A stretch of DNA of 64,000 nucleotides from contig NZ_LGUE01000001.1 of NCBI RefSeq assembly GCF_001274775.1, forward strand, positions 1,024,334 to 1,088,333, read 5' to 3'. The stretch comes from Rossellomorea marisflavi (GTDB taxonomy: Bacteria; Bacillota; Bacilli; Bacillales; Bacillaceae_B). Below the pieces are notes generated by a model, which searched no databases, was not told where the DNA came from, and was given only the letters and a program-made list of their open reading frames with translations. Shown piece after piece: positions 44,088 to 52,159 of the stretch (the stretch's first letter is position 1; every line of letters starts with the position of its first letter). The position numbers and the translations under genes were made by a program.

Positions 44088-45416
44088 TCATTCTCCCATA
44101 TCCTTGATTCCATCTTCGATCTTCTTCACGGCTTCATCGGCCGCGGTACCAACATCTTTGTTGGCGATTCCTATATCTTCATATAAGATACGTATGGCCT
44201 CACTCACGACTGGATAGGCGGATGTAACGGGCCTGTTCCTAGAGTACTCCTGGGCCTGATGGACAAATATATTCTTAGGGTAGTCCTTCAATTCAGGAAA
44301 GCTTTGGGTAACGGAGTACCTTGCCGGCACATCCCCGGTAATCTCAATATAGCGTCTAGAACCCTCATAGCTCGTGGCATAGCGGATAAATTCCCAAGCT
44401 TCTTCGGGATGTGCTGCCTTCGAGGAGAGACCGAGGGCCCATCCACCATTTGGAACAACCCGCTGAACTCCTTTTGGTAAGGAAGTTATGCCATATTCTT
44501 TTCCAAGCCTGAACTGAGGATCATCCTGTTCATAGCTTTCCGTCATCCATGATCCTTGTACAATCATTCCCAATAGATCGTTTTGAAAAGCATCCGGGGG
44601 CATCTCAACTTGGGCTATCCCCTGACTCTGGTACATATCCTGAAAGAACTGGAGTGCCTTCAGGCTTTCCGGTGAATTCAGGTACCCTTCCGCTGTGCGA
44701 TTATGAGGATCCATGATTTCTCCGCCGAATTGCCAAATAAGCGGCATCTTGTAGTATGCGGGGGATTCTCCTTCGGTAAATCCTTGAGCTGGATCGATTC
44801 CAATGATTTCATCTGATAGAGCTGAAATCCGACTTGCCGCTTCGACTACCTCATCCCATGTCATGGGATCATCCGGGTCCTTCGAAGGAAGCGGAACGCC
44901 TGCTTTTTCAAATAGTCGGATATTGTAAAACAAACCAACGCTGGACTCCGCGATGGGAGATAAATAAATATCCCCCTTATACTTCAATCCTTTTAGAGTG
45001 GGCTCCGCCAGATCTTCTATCTGCCCCTCCCTTCTCATATAATCATCGATTGATGATAGGGCACCAGCACTGGCATACAAGGCAAGCGTAGGGGTATCAA
45101 TTGTCATGATATCAGGTGGATTGCCTGCAGCGATGGCAGTGCGAAGCTTCAGTTCGTAATCCTCATAAGTGATCTGAGTCATCTTCACCTCAATGGTGGG
45201 ATGCTCTTCGTTAAATGTCTTGACCAGTTCTTCGTACGCCTGATTTTCAAGAGCCGTACCCTTATTCCTCCAGAAGTTCAGGATGATTTCAGGTGTATGC
45301 TTGGGGGCGGTTGCCACTTCTTTTGCTCCCTCATTGAAAATCGGTTCGATGGAAAAGTAGCCCGCTGCCCCTAGGGCAAGGATGAGTCCCAACAGGATCG
45401 GAAGCTTCCATTTCAC
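44088..45416 (-). CDS. Non-lipidated sugar-binding protein linked to the two-component system
   Basis: A 442-residue family 1 solute-binding protein (ILNFWRNKGTALENQAYEELVKTFNEEHPTIEVKM, then PPDIMTIDTPTLALYASAGAL). Its N-terminal hydrophobic segment (ILLGLILALGAAGYFS) has no lipobox Cys, so it is either membrane-anchored by that helix or released. Its ATG overlaps the response regulator stop (ATGA). Being coupled to the sensor genes and not to the permeases, it may present ligand to the kinase instead of the transporter. Confidence 0.8.
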   Translation of the reverse strand: MKWKLPILLGLILALGAAGYFSIEPIFNEGAKEVATAPKHTPEIILNFWRNKGTALENQAYEELVKTFNEEHPTIEVKMTQITYEDYELKLRTAIAAGNPPDIMTIDTPTLALYASAGALSSIDDYMRREGQIEDLAEPTLKGLKYKGDIYLSPIAESSVGLFYNIRLFEKAGVPLPSKDPDDPMTWDEVVEAASRISALSDEIIGIDPAQGFTEGESPAYYKMPLIWQFGGEIMDPHNRTAEGYLNSPESLKALQFFQDMYQSQGIAQVEMPPDAFQNDLLGMIVQGSWMTESYEQDDPQFRLGKEYGITSLPKGVQRVVPNGGWALGLSSKAAHPEEAWEFIRYATSYEGSRRYIEITGDVPARYSVTQSFPELKDYPKNIFVHQAQEYSRNRPVTSAYPVVSEAIRILYEDIGIANKDVGTAADEAVKKIEDGIKDMGE

Positions 45417-46984
45417 TTCTCTCCTCCTCCTTCAGTGCTCAATCCTTTTCTGTAATCGATCGGTTTCACACCGAATTTCTTTTTAAACACCGTACTGAAA
45501 TAACCTGAACTTGAAAATCCACATATATGGGCAATATCAATCACTTTCAGACCGGTATCACTAAGAAGTTCCTTCGCTTTTTTCATGCGCAGTGAAATCA
45601 GATAGTCCGTAAAATTCTGCCCAACCTGTGCCTTAAAGAGTTCCGATAAATAGGCCGCATTGATATGGAATTGACCTGCCAATGTTGCAAGGGACATCTC
45701 GGTGGCATAATGGATGTCCATATATGCTTTGACTTGTGAGACGACCTCTTCTCCATTTGCAGGCGCCTTGAGCTTGCTGGCCATTTTTATAATACGCCGG
45801 GATAGCTCAATCAACTGATGGGTCACTTCCTGATAAGAGGTCAGCTCCCATATGCTTTTCTGGCATTTCCAGATCTCATCTCCCACCTCTGTCCTTTTGG
45901 GATCATACTTCCCGGCAAGAATAGTGAGATGCAGGAGGATCCTATTCGCTGTGAGTGTAAAATCCATCATCGAGGACTGTCTTTCAAGCAGATTTGTAAT
46001 GAACGATTGCAGGAGATTTTCATTTCCCTGTTCAATATAAGCATTCAGCACTTTTACAGCCTCATCGGGAAAATCGGGGTCATTCTCCCTCATGTTATCA
46101 TCGATCATTTGAGACTCTATGTTGATCGAGCTTTGCCCCCATGCCAGAATGGAAGTTTCATAACCGGATTTAAGGGCCATCGTCCCCCTCACAGGCTTCC
46201 CAAGTCCTATCACTGATTCGAGTCCAAGGAAATTCTTTGCTGCCCGTTGCACTTCTGTTGCCAGCCCATTCACATCATTGATCCTGCTTATGTAATGAAC
46301 CATGTGAGGATAACTTGCGTCCACAAACGAAATGGCCCTCTCCCCGGCAAGTTCCCGACAGATCATCCGGAAAGGCAGGAAAAGTGCCCTGAGGTCGGAC
46401 CTGGACATGCTTCCCCTGATCTCAATTGATAGAAACCTCACCTCTTCGCTGCAAAATGTATCCAAACCCAGGTACATCAACTTCTCTTCACTGATGGAAA
46501 AGCCTGCCCATTCATTCCTCACAAGTTGAAGGAGATATTGCTCTCTTATCTCGGCAAGTTGATCTTCCATCATTTTTTTTGCTCGATCTGATTGGTATTC
46601 TTCAGCCCTTTCACTGTCCAATTCGTTTTTAATATCCTTCAGCGCTGAAGATAATTCCTCTGGATCCACAGGCTTCAGCAAATAGCGTTTCACTCCCTCA
46701 TGCATGGATGCCCTTACATATTCAAAGTCAGCGTACCCTGAGAGGATGATGGTCTTGACCTTCGGATGGCTGGTGGACATTTCTTTCACCAGCTCAATGC
46801 CGTCCATGATCGGCATCCTAACATCCGTCAGGACGATATCTGGTTTTTTTTCTTCCAGGATTCGAAGGGCCTCCTTTCCGTTTGACGCCTCCCCTACAAC
46901 CGTGAATCCTTCCTTTTCCCAATCGAGCTTCCATAGAAGTCCCTTTCGAACCTGCGCTTCATCATCCGTGATCAAGACTTTCAT
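45413..46984 (-). CDS. YesN-type response regulator with AraC DNA-binding domain
   Basis: A 523-residue regulator: receiver domain (1-120; acidic DDE near 7-9, phospho-Asp in DIVLTDVRMPIMDG, Lys in YLLKPVDP), a middle helical region, and a C-terminal AraC HTH pair (about 420-515, HINAAYLSELFKAQVGQNFTDYLISLRMKKAKELL). Phosphorylated by the kinase encoded just upstream (4-nt overlap), it probably activates the importer/GH32 operon. Confidence 0.9.
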   Translation of the reverse strand: MKVLITDDEAQVRKGLLWKLDWEKEGFTVVGEASNGKEALRILEEKKPDIVLTDVRMPIMDGIELVKEMSTSHPKVKTIILSGYADFEYVRASMHEGVKRYLLKPVDPEELSSALKDIKNELDSERAEEYQSDRAKKMMEDQLAEIREQYLLQLVRNEWAGFSISEEKLMYLGLDTFCSEEVRFLSIEIRGSMSRSDLRALFLPFRMICRELAGERAISFVDASYPHMVHYISRINDVNGLATEVQRAAKNFLGLESVIGLGKPVRGTMALKSGYETSILAWGQSSINIESQMIDDNMRENDPDFPDEAVKVLNAYIEQGNENLLQSFITNLLERQSSMMDFTLTANRILLHLTILAGKYDPKRTEVGDEIWKCQKSIWELTSYQEVTHQLIELSRRIIKMASKLKAPANGEEVVSQVKAYMDIHYATEMSLATLAGQFHINAAYLSELFKAQVGQNFTDYLISLRMKKAKELLSDTGLKVIDIAHICGFSSSGYFSTVFKKKFGVKPIDYRKGLSTEGGGEK

Positions 46985-48735
46985 GTTTCCTCCTCCTTCT
47001 CCATCCCGATTCTAAGGGTGATCCGGGTCCCCTCGGGATTCTTCCTTTCAATCGAATAGGAAAAACGGTTCCCGTAGGATAGCTTCAATCTTCCAAGTAC
47101 ATTCTTCAGCCCTATGCTCTGACCCCTGCTGTCAAGAACGGCATGTTCATTCCGATCAAGCTTTGCAAGTTCCTTGATGACAGCGTCTGGAATGCCAATC
47201 CCATTATCTTCAACGACCAGCACGGCCTCATCTCCTATTTTCCGCGTGAAGATGGCGATAGAAGCCACATCATTTTGTACAAAGCTATACTTAACTGCAT
47301 TCTCCACAAGAGGTTGCAGGATGAACTTGATGATGGCTATTTTATCGAGTGCCGGATCCTCTTCGATCTCAATTTTCAGTGCTTCCTCATGGCGAAGTTT
47401 TAATACTTCCATGTAGCGGCGCATATAGTTCAACTCTTCCCCTATTGTGACCACATCCCTCTCTGTATCAAGGGAATAAGAGAGCATCCGCCCCAAATGG
47501 ACGGTCACATCGATGACTTTACGATTTTCCCCTTGTGCCGATAAACCACCGATTACTTCAAGTGTATTGTTTAAGAAATGCGGATTGATTTGCAGCAGCA
47601 GTGCTTTATATTCAGCGTCCTTCCTCCGGATCTTTTCCTGATACTCTGTTTTGATCAATTTCTCCAATGTCTTGGTCGTATCCTTGAATGCTTTTACGGC
47701 ATAACCGATTTCATCATTCCTCGTCTGAATGGAGGGGAAACCTTTTTCTGCCTCTGAGAATTTTCCTTTTTCAACAAGCTTCATCGAATCAGTCAATTTC
47801 CTCAGGGGCTTGACGATATTAGAAGACAGAATGAAAGAGACCAATATGGTCAGCAAAAAGATCCAGGCGCTGATCAATAGCAGATTTCTTTGAAGAGTGT
47901 GGACAGGAGCGTAGAGATCGGATTTTTTGATTTCACTCATCAGAATCCAATCCCCAACCCCCATTTTTTGATAAAAAACCAAATGCTCATTTCCACCTTG
48001 GTTCACGTCCACCACACCTGTCCTGGAAGTATGATGTTTCATATCATTCAAGCTCTTTTTCACGATGCCGGATGAAATAGCCGGAGGCCCGCCCAACACG
48101 TCCCTTCCTTTAGAATCCAGCAACGATACACGCCCCTCTTCACCGAGCTTTACTTTTTCAAGGGCATCTTCGAGTTGGACGGTAGGGAAATTCACTTTGA
48201 TGACACCGGAGAGGTCCATGGTATTTAAATCGAAAAGGGGTAGAAGGTAGCTGTTGACTTTCTCTTCACTCCACTCCTGGTGTGACCTCATCCACCGTTG
48301 ATCATAGGTATAGAATTCCTTGAACCATACAATCTCCCTCAAAGGAGGAAGTGTTTGTGAAGTACCTGTCCCATCATTTAAATAGACAGATACAGACATT
48401 GATTTTGAATTATTCACCATCATCGAGGACAGTTCTGTTTTCAGCTGATTCTTCATGTAGAGAAGATCTGAGTCGGACAGCCCGTTCTCCTCTGATCGCA
48501 CCCACTCCTGTGTAGCTGGATTCACCAGAACCTGTTTACCAAGGTCTTCAACCTGAGACGTCAGCGAATCGGAATATTGAGAAAATTGATCCATCATCTC
48601 TACCGTTGATTCGGTCGTTTTCTTTTCCATGATGGTACCGAACCACTCAGGTACCAGAAGGGACAGGGTAAGGAAAGGAATGGTCAGGACAAGTGTAAAG
48701 ATCAGTAATAGTCGAATTCTGAGTGATATGTACAT
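46981..48735 (-). CDS. YesM-type sensor histidine kinase
   Basis: A 584-residue kinase. It has an N-terminal membrane helix, a large extracytoplasmic sensor (about 35-285), a second helix, a HAMP domain, then the His-kinase domain with the phospho-His in LLLQINPHFLNNTLE, and an HATPase domain (LQPLVENAVKYSF, DNGIGIPD). The extracellular sensor suits contact with a binding protein. It is first in the three-gene sensor operon. Confidence 0.9.
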   Translation of the reverse strand: MYISLRIRLLLIFTLVLTIPFLTLSLLVPEWFGTIMEKKTTESTVEMMDQFSQYSDSLTSQVEDLGKQVLVNPATQEWVRSEENGLSDSDLLYMKNQLKTELSSMMVNNSKSMSVSVYLNDGTGTSQTLPPLREIVWFKEFYTYDQRWMRSHQEWSEEKVNSYLLPLFDLNTMDLSGVIKVNFPTVQLEDALEKVKLGEEGRVSLLDSKGRDVLGGPPAISSGIVKKSLNDMKHHTSRTGVVDVNQGGNEHLVFYQKMGVGDWILMSEIKKSDLYAPVHTLQRNLLLISAWIFLLTILVSFILSSNIVKPLRKLTDSMKLVEKGKFSEAEKGFPSIQTRNDEIGYAVKAFKDTTKTLEKLIKTEYQEKIRRKDAEYKALLLQINPHFLNNTLEVIGGLSAQGENRKVIDVTVHLGRMLSYSLDTERDVVTIGEELNYMRRYMEVLKLRHEEALKIEIEEDPALDKIAIIKFILQPLVENAVKYSFVQNDVASIAIFTRKIGDEAVLVVEDNGIGIPDAVIKELAKLDRNEHAVLDSRGQSIGLKNVLGRLKLSYGNRFSYSIERKNPEGTRITLRIGMEKEEET

Positions 48736-48765
48736 GGCCGCTCCCTTTCAACGTTTCTGTCTTCT

Positions 48766-48804
48766 AAATGTATCATAGATCAATAAATTCCAGTAGATAC
48801 ATTT
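48766..48804. promoter_or_regulatory. Inverted GATACATTT pair before the sensor operon
   Basis: AAATGTATC (48766-48774) and GATACATTT (48796-48804) form a perfect 9-bp inverted repeat with a 21-nt spacer, 31-69 nt upstream of the kinase start. A related element precedes the importer operon. Confidence 0.45.
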
Positions 48805-48874
48805 ATAAGGCGCGTTCTACCTCCGTGCTTCCATACATAGGATGGGATAATTGATTTTACGGGGAGGGAAAGGG

Positions 48875-49264
48875 ATGAAAGGCAGCGTCATGGCAATGGA
48901 AATCGGAGACGTTTTTTATGAAGGCGGCTACACAGGCACCGTGGTGGGATATTGTTACGAGATGTCTCAAGTGGGAGACCAACTATTATACATGATTCTA
49001 AACAATGGCCGGCTGCATATTAATGTAACTTCCAGTGAATCAAATGGGGTGCCCCGTTTCTATCAAACCCGATTTGATCTGCATGATAGAGTACATCTCC
49101 ATATGGCCGGAATGCTTAGGACAGCTCTCATTAAAGGAATAGCACTAACCTGGCATGACAACGTCACAAAGGTTACCTATCATGTAGAAGACGGAAATGG
49201 AACCCTCCATACCCATATTCCAGAGGAGGATCTCCTGAAATGGCACACACATCACCCGATATAA
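48875..49264 (+). CDS. Small protein of unknown function
   Basis: A 129-residue soluble protein (MKGSVMAMEIGDVFYEGGYTG..., RFYQTRFDLHDRVHLHMAG, HIPEEDLLKWHTHHPI) with many histidines in its second half. No domain is recognised. The frame opens at 48851, but GGAGG lies 7 nt before ATG 48875. It is transcribed alone. Confidence 0.65.
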   Translation: MKGSVMAMEIGDVFYEGGYTGTVVGYCYEMSQVGDQLLYMILNNGRLHINVTSSESNGVPRFYQTRFDLHDRVHLHMAGMLRTALIKGIALTWHDNVTKVTYHVEDGNGTLHTHIPEEDLLKWHTHHPI

Positions 49265-49292
49265 AAAAGAAGCCCCCATTTAGAGGAGCTTC
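49263..49292 (-). terminator. Terminator of the GIY-YIG gene
   Basis: Minus-strand GAAGCTCC pairs with GGGGCTTC (one mismatch) and is followed by TTTTTT. Confidence 0.55.
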
Positions 49293-49302
49293 CGATCACG
49301 CA

Positions 49303-49671
49303 TTAAAAGAATGCTTTTTCCACATTGTATCTTGCTCTAAGCGCATTGATGATATATGTTTCGTAGATTTCACGCTCCATGGCATCCTCTACAAACAAGA
49401 CATCGATGCGATGAACTTCCTTCCTGTGCTCACGAAGGGGTGAAACTTTATCTTCCAGATGCTTTTTGACACGCTGTCTCAGCTTTCTGGCTTTTCCAAC
49501 AAACAGAAGTTCGTCCTTGTTATCATAAAAAAGGATGATTCCTCCTTTATCACGTGGAATTTCATGAAGGTCGATAAAACCTTCGATCGGTTGGATTTTG
49601 ATTTCTTCATTTTCGTTCTGTTTGCGTTCTGTAATGGATACATCCGCTTTTGGAATGGTAATATTGATCAT
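49303..49671 (-). CDS. GIY-YIG domain protein (UvrC-N-like)
   Basis: A 122-residue protein whose middle (GGIILFYDNKDELLFVGKAR, then KLRQRVKKHL) matches the GIY-YIG nuclease core of UvrC, with the conserved Gly-Lys and Arg. The GIY and YIG tyrosines are changed to GII and FVG. A later EREIYETYIINAL supplies the acidic residue. It could be a small structure-specific nuclease, or catalytically weakened; activity is uncertain. Confidence 0.75.
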   Translation of the reverse strand: MINITIPKADVSITERKQNENEEIKIQPIEGFIDLHEIPRDKGGIILFYDNKDELLFVGKARKLRQRVKKHLEDKVSPLREHRKEVHRIDVLFVEDAMEREIYETYIINALRARYNVEKAFF

Positions 49672-49740
49672 TGAACGTCACGTCCTTTTTATACTGTAAG
49701 GGCTAATAGTATCATATAACGGGATAGAAAGCCATCTCAT

Positions 49741-50052
49741 TCACAAAAAACGGAGGCCTACCCGATTGTTGAACGTTTGATTCTTATTCTTGAATACAAA
49801 TGCATTTTTCTGAAAATCGATGGTGAGTTCATGATCGTAGGCATCTTCAAAATCATCATCCACAATGAAGGTGACACCTTTATATTCAATGCCGCGTTCA
49901 TGGGCTTGAAGCTCTCTGGACGGGATCACTTTCATTTCGTATACATTATTCACAATATCACAGCTCCCCCGGTCGAGGGCAAGCTGCACCAAATGGCCAG
50001 GGGGTATGTCCGTCAGCTTATTTAATGCAGGCTCTGTCAAGGTTAAATTCAT
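49741..50052 (-). CDS. HesB/IscA-fold iron-sulfur-type protein (YneR-like)
   Basis: A 103-residue protein (MNLTLTEPALNKLTDIPPGH..., RGIEYKGVTFIVDDDFEDAYDHELTIDF) with the FeS-biosynthesis (HesB-like) fold pattern. The Cys triad of IscA scaffolds is absent: only one Cys (GSCDI) is seen, so an FeS scaffold role is doubtful. GGAGG lies 6 nt before ATG 50052. It overlaps the lipid kinase gene by 4 nt. Confidence 0.65.
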   Translation of the reverse strand: MNLTLTEPALNKLTDIPPGHLVQLALDRGSCDIVNNVYEMKVIPSRELQAHERGIEYKGVTFIVDDDFEDAYDHELTIDFQKNAFVFKNKNQTFNNRVGLRFL

Positions 50053-50936
50053 GCTGATCCTCCTTCTGGAATTCTTATTTTCACGTGACGGGGAAGACTT
50101 TTTACAGTCAGCGGCAATGTGCATCCTTCATCTCCATCAATATTCGCCTTCATATCGAATGATGAGGACGCCTCGATCTCTGATGCTTCCAGGTGATGAA
50201 CCTGAGGGCTTTCTGTTAGTTTACCCGCCAATATTTTGGGAAGCAATAAGAGGAACTTGGGTATCGGCATATCTTCGATGATGTAGACATGAAGTGATCC
50301 ATCATCGACTTCCGCTTCCGGGGCGATGGATTCGAATCCCCCGATGGAATTCGTCATGGCGATGAGGGTCAATAAGGAATCCCCACTCCAGTTCTGCTCG
50401 CCTGACAGTTCTAACGGAAACGGCTGTTTCTCTTTCATTTTTTTCATACCCTCCACAACATACGCGAGAGGACCTAGCTTTGATTTCTGCTCTGCAGTCG
50501 CAGAGAATGAAGCTTCAGCCAATGCACCCACGGCGATGATGTTGATGAAATAGCGGTCATTCACCTTCCCGATGTCGGCTTCCCGGGTATTGGTTGATTT
50601 CAATACCTCGAGGGCCTCCTCAGGCTCGAGCGGCAGTGATATCGCCCTCGCAAAATCGTTCACCGTTCCAAGTGGCACCAGGGCAACCTCTGGGCGGTGG
50701 GGTTTCTCTGCCATGCCATTGATCACTTCGTTTACGGTTCCGTCCCCACCCATACATATGATCAGGTCAAAGCCTCTCTCGCAAGCTTCCTCCGCAAACA
50801 ATGTGGCATCCCCTTCTCCCTTCGTTTCACGCACGAAGACCTCATAGCCTTCCAGATTATGTATAGCTTTTTTCTTGTAGTCCACCGCTTCTTCTTTGCC
50901 CGAAGAAGGATTGATAATGATCATCGCCTCTTTCAT
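50049..50936 (-). CDS. Diacylglycerol/lipid kinase family protein
   Basis: A 295-residue DAGK-catalytic-domain protein: N-terminal INPSSGKEEAV, the nucleotide-binding CMGGDGTVNEVINGMAE, then PLGTVNDFARAISLP and IGGFESIAPEAEVDDGSLHVY. Relatives phosphorylate diacylglycerol or other lipids. It is coupled (ATGA) to the HesB-like gene. Confidence 0.88.
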   Translation of the reverse strand: MKEAMIIINPSSGKEEAVDYKKKAIHNLEGYEVFVRETKGEGDATLFAEEACERGFDLIICMGGDGTVNEVINGMAEKPHRPEVALVPLGTVNDFARAISLPLEPEEALEVLKSTNTREADIGKVNDRYFINIIAVGALAEASFSATAEQKSKLGPLAYVVEGMKKMKEKQPFPLELSGEQNWSGDSLLTLIAMTNSIGGFESIAPEAEVDDGSLHVYIIEDMPIPKFLLLLPKILAGKLTESPQVHHLEASEIEASSSFDMKANIDGDEGCTLPLTVKSLPRHVKIRIPEGGSA

Positions 50937-51016
50937 GCTTTCTCCCCCTGACTGTCATTTCTCATACTATACCCCCTGGACCTATTGATAAATCCTTAAA
51001 AAATCATCGGTATGAT

Positions 51017-51042
51017 GTTTACTCACATTAAAAGGAGGGTAA
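51017..51042 (+). promoter_or_regulatory. Likely sigma-B promoter
   Basis: GTTTAC (51017-51022), 14 nt, GGGTAA (51037-51042) fits the sigma-B pattern GTTTAA-N12-14-GGGTAT closely. It lies about 77 nt before the RsbR-like gene. No good sigma-A promoter was seen in this gap. Confidence 0.6.
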
Positions 51043-51118
51043 TAATATTTAGGTTTGCAGATTTTTGCACTCCCTTCTATACATATGAAAAGAAATCATC
51101 TTGTTGGAGGCGTCAATC

Positions 51119-52144
51119 ATGAAACATGCAATCGATATAAGCGGCTCTTTATTCGACTGGGACCTTGTAAACGGGGAAGTTCATTTCGAAAATGAACGGG
51201 TCGTAATGTTCTGGGTGGATACGGCATTCAAAACCCTTTTTGATACGATCGAAGAGATAGCAGGTCATAAAGAGTCAAGACTTGTACTGGAAACTTCGGG
51301 ATACAGGACCGGAACCATCGTAAGTGATTTTTACAGGCGCTCCCTCGGGAAAGTAGATGACATCCTCGGCAAGCTTCCAACCACTTATGTGACAGCAGGC
51401 TGGGGTGATACAGAGATCGTATCCTATTCAAAAGAAGAGCTTCATGCAGTGATTCGCGTCCGGAACAGCTGGGAATATCAGGTCAATAAGGAGCAAGGGA
51501 AAAATCAAGAAGGCACATTTCTTCCAGGTCACTGGGCCGGGGTCCTGACGGGCTTATTCGGGGAGAAAATGTGGTACAAGGTGAACAGGAGCCAACTTGA
51601 AGGCGACCCATATAGTGAGTATGAATTCAATCACTCTGACATCACACCTTCATTGAATGTCAGCGCATTAATCGAAGAACAAACAAATGAAATGCAGCAA
51701 AAGATGGAGCTTGCAGCAGCCGAGAGAACACATACTCTTTCAAGTATCATCAAGGAGATTTCTTCTCCGATCATACCCGTCCTCGATTCCATCCTGGTAG
51801 TGCCCTTGGTTGGTCGCTATGATGAAACGAGGGGTGAAGAGCTCCTTAACCGCACCCTCCTTAATCTCCCGGGATATAAGGCGGATTACCTCATCATCGA
51901 CGCTACAAGCTTAATCGGGGTGGATGAATTCACTTTGAATTTCATTCAAAAATTTGTCGCAGCCACCTCCCTTCTCGGGACCCGCTGCCTACTGGTAGGA
52001 ATCTCGGCTGAATTCAGTATTCAAATCGCCCAAAGCGGACATGACATCAAGCGGATCCCATGTTTTTCTGTCCTTCAGCAAGGCATCCATTATGCCCTCG
52101 ATCAAATGGGGCTGTTCATCACAAAGAAGAACCCCGTTTCTTGA
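51119..52144 (+). CDS. RsbR-like STAS-domain stressosome protein with V4R-like sensor
   Basis: A 341-residue protein. The N-terminal part (about 1-190) resembles a V4R-type sensor (VLETSGYRTGTIVSDFYRRS, GHWAGVLTGLFG). A linker and C-terminal STAS domain follow (about 220-335: PVLDSILVVPLVGRYDETRGEELLNRTLL, LIIDATSLIGVDEFTLNFIQKFV). In RsbR, phospho-sites lie at DITG and TGI; here they read DATS and VGI, so only the first Thr is kept. It probably feeds the sigma-B pathway. GGAGG lies 8 nt before ATG 51119. Confidence 0.75.
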   Translation: MKHAIDISGSLFDWDLVNGEVHFENERVVMFWVDTAFKTLFDTIEEIAGHKESRLVLETSGYRTGTIVSDFYRRSLGKVDDILGKLPTTYVTAGWGDTEIVSYSKEELHAVIRVRNSWEYQVNKEQGKNQEGTFLPGHWAGVLTGLFGEKMWYKVNRSQLEGDPYSEYEFNHSDITPSLNVSALIEEQTNEMQQKMELAAAERTHTLSSIIKEISSPIIPVLDSILVVPLVGRYDETRGEELLNRTLLNLPGYKADYLIIDATSLIGVDEFTLNFIQKFVAATSLLGTRCLLVGISAEFSIQIAQSGHDIKRIPCFSVLQQGIHYALDQMGLFITKKNPVS

Positions 52145-52158
52145 ACGGGGTTCTTCTT
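52124..52158. terminator. Bidirectional terminator between the STAS gene and ileS
   Basis: AAGAAGAACCCCGTT pairs perfectly with AACGGGGTTCTTCTT over a 5-nt loop. It includes the STAS gene stop codon. Confidence 0.85.
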
Positions 52159-52159
52159 A

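Noticed and set aside
48825..48849. Second sigma-B-like promoter (GTGCTT-N13-GGGATA) before the small gene at 48875
   Set aside because: The -35 half does not fit GTTTAA.
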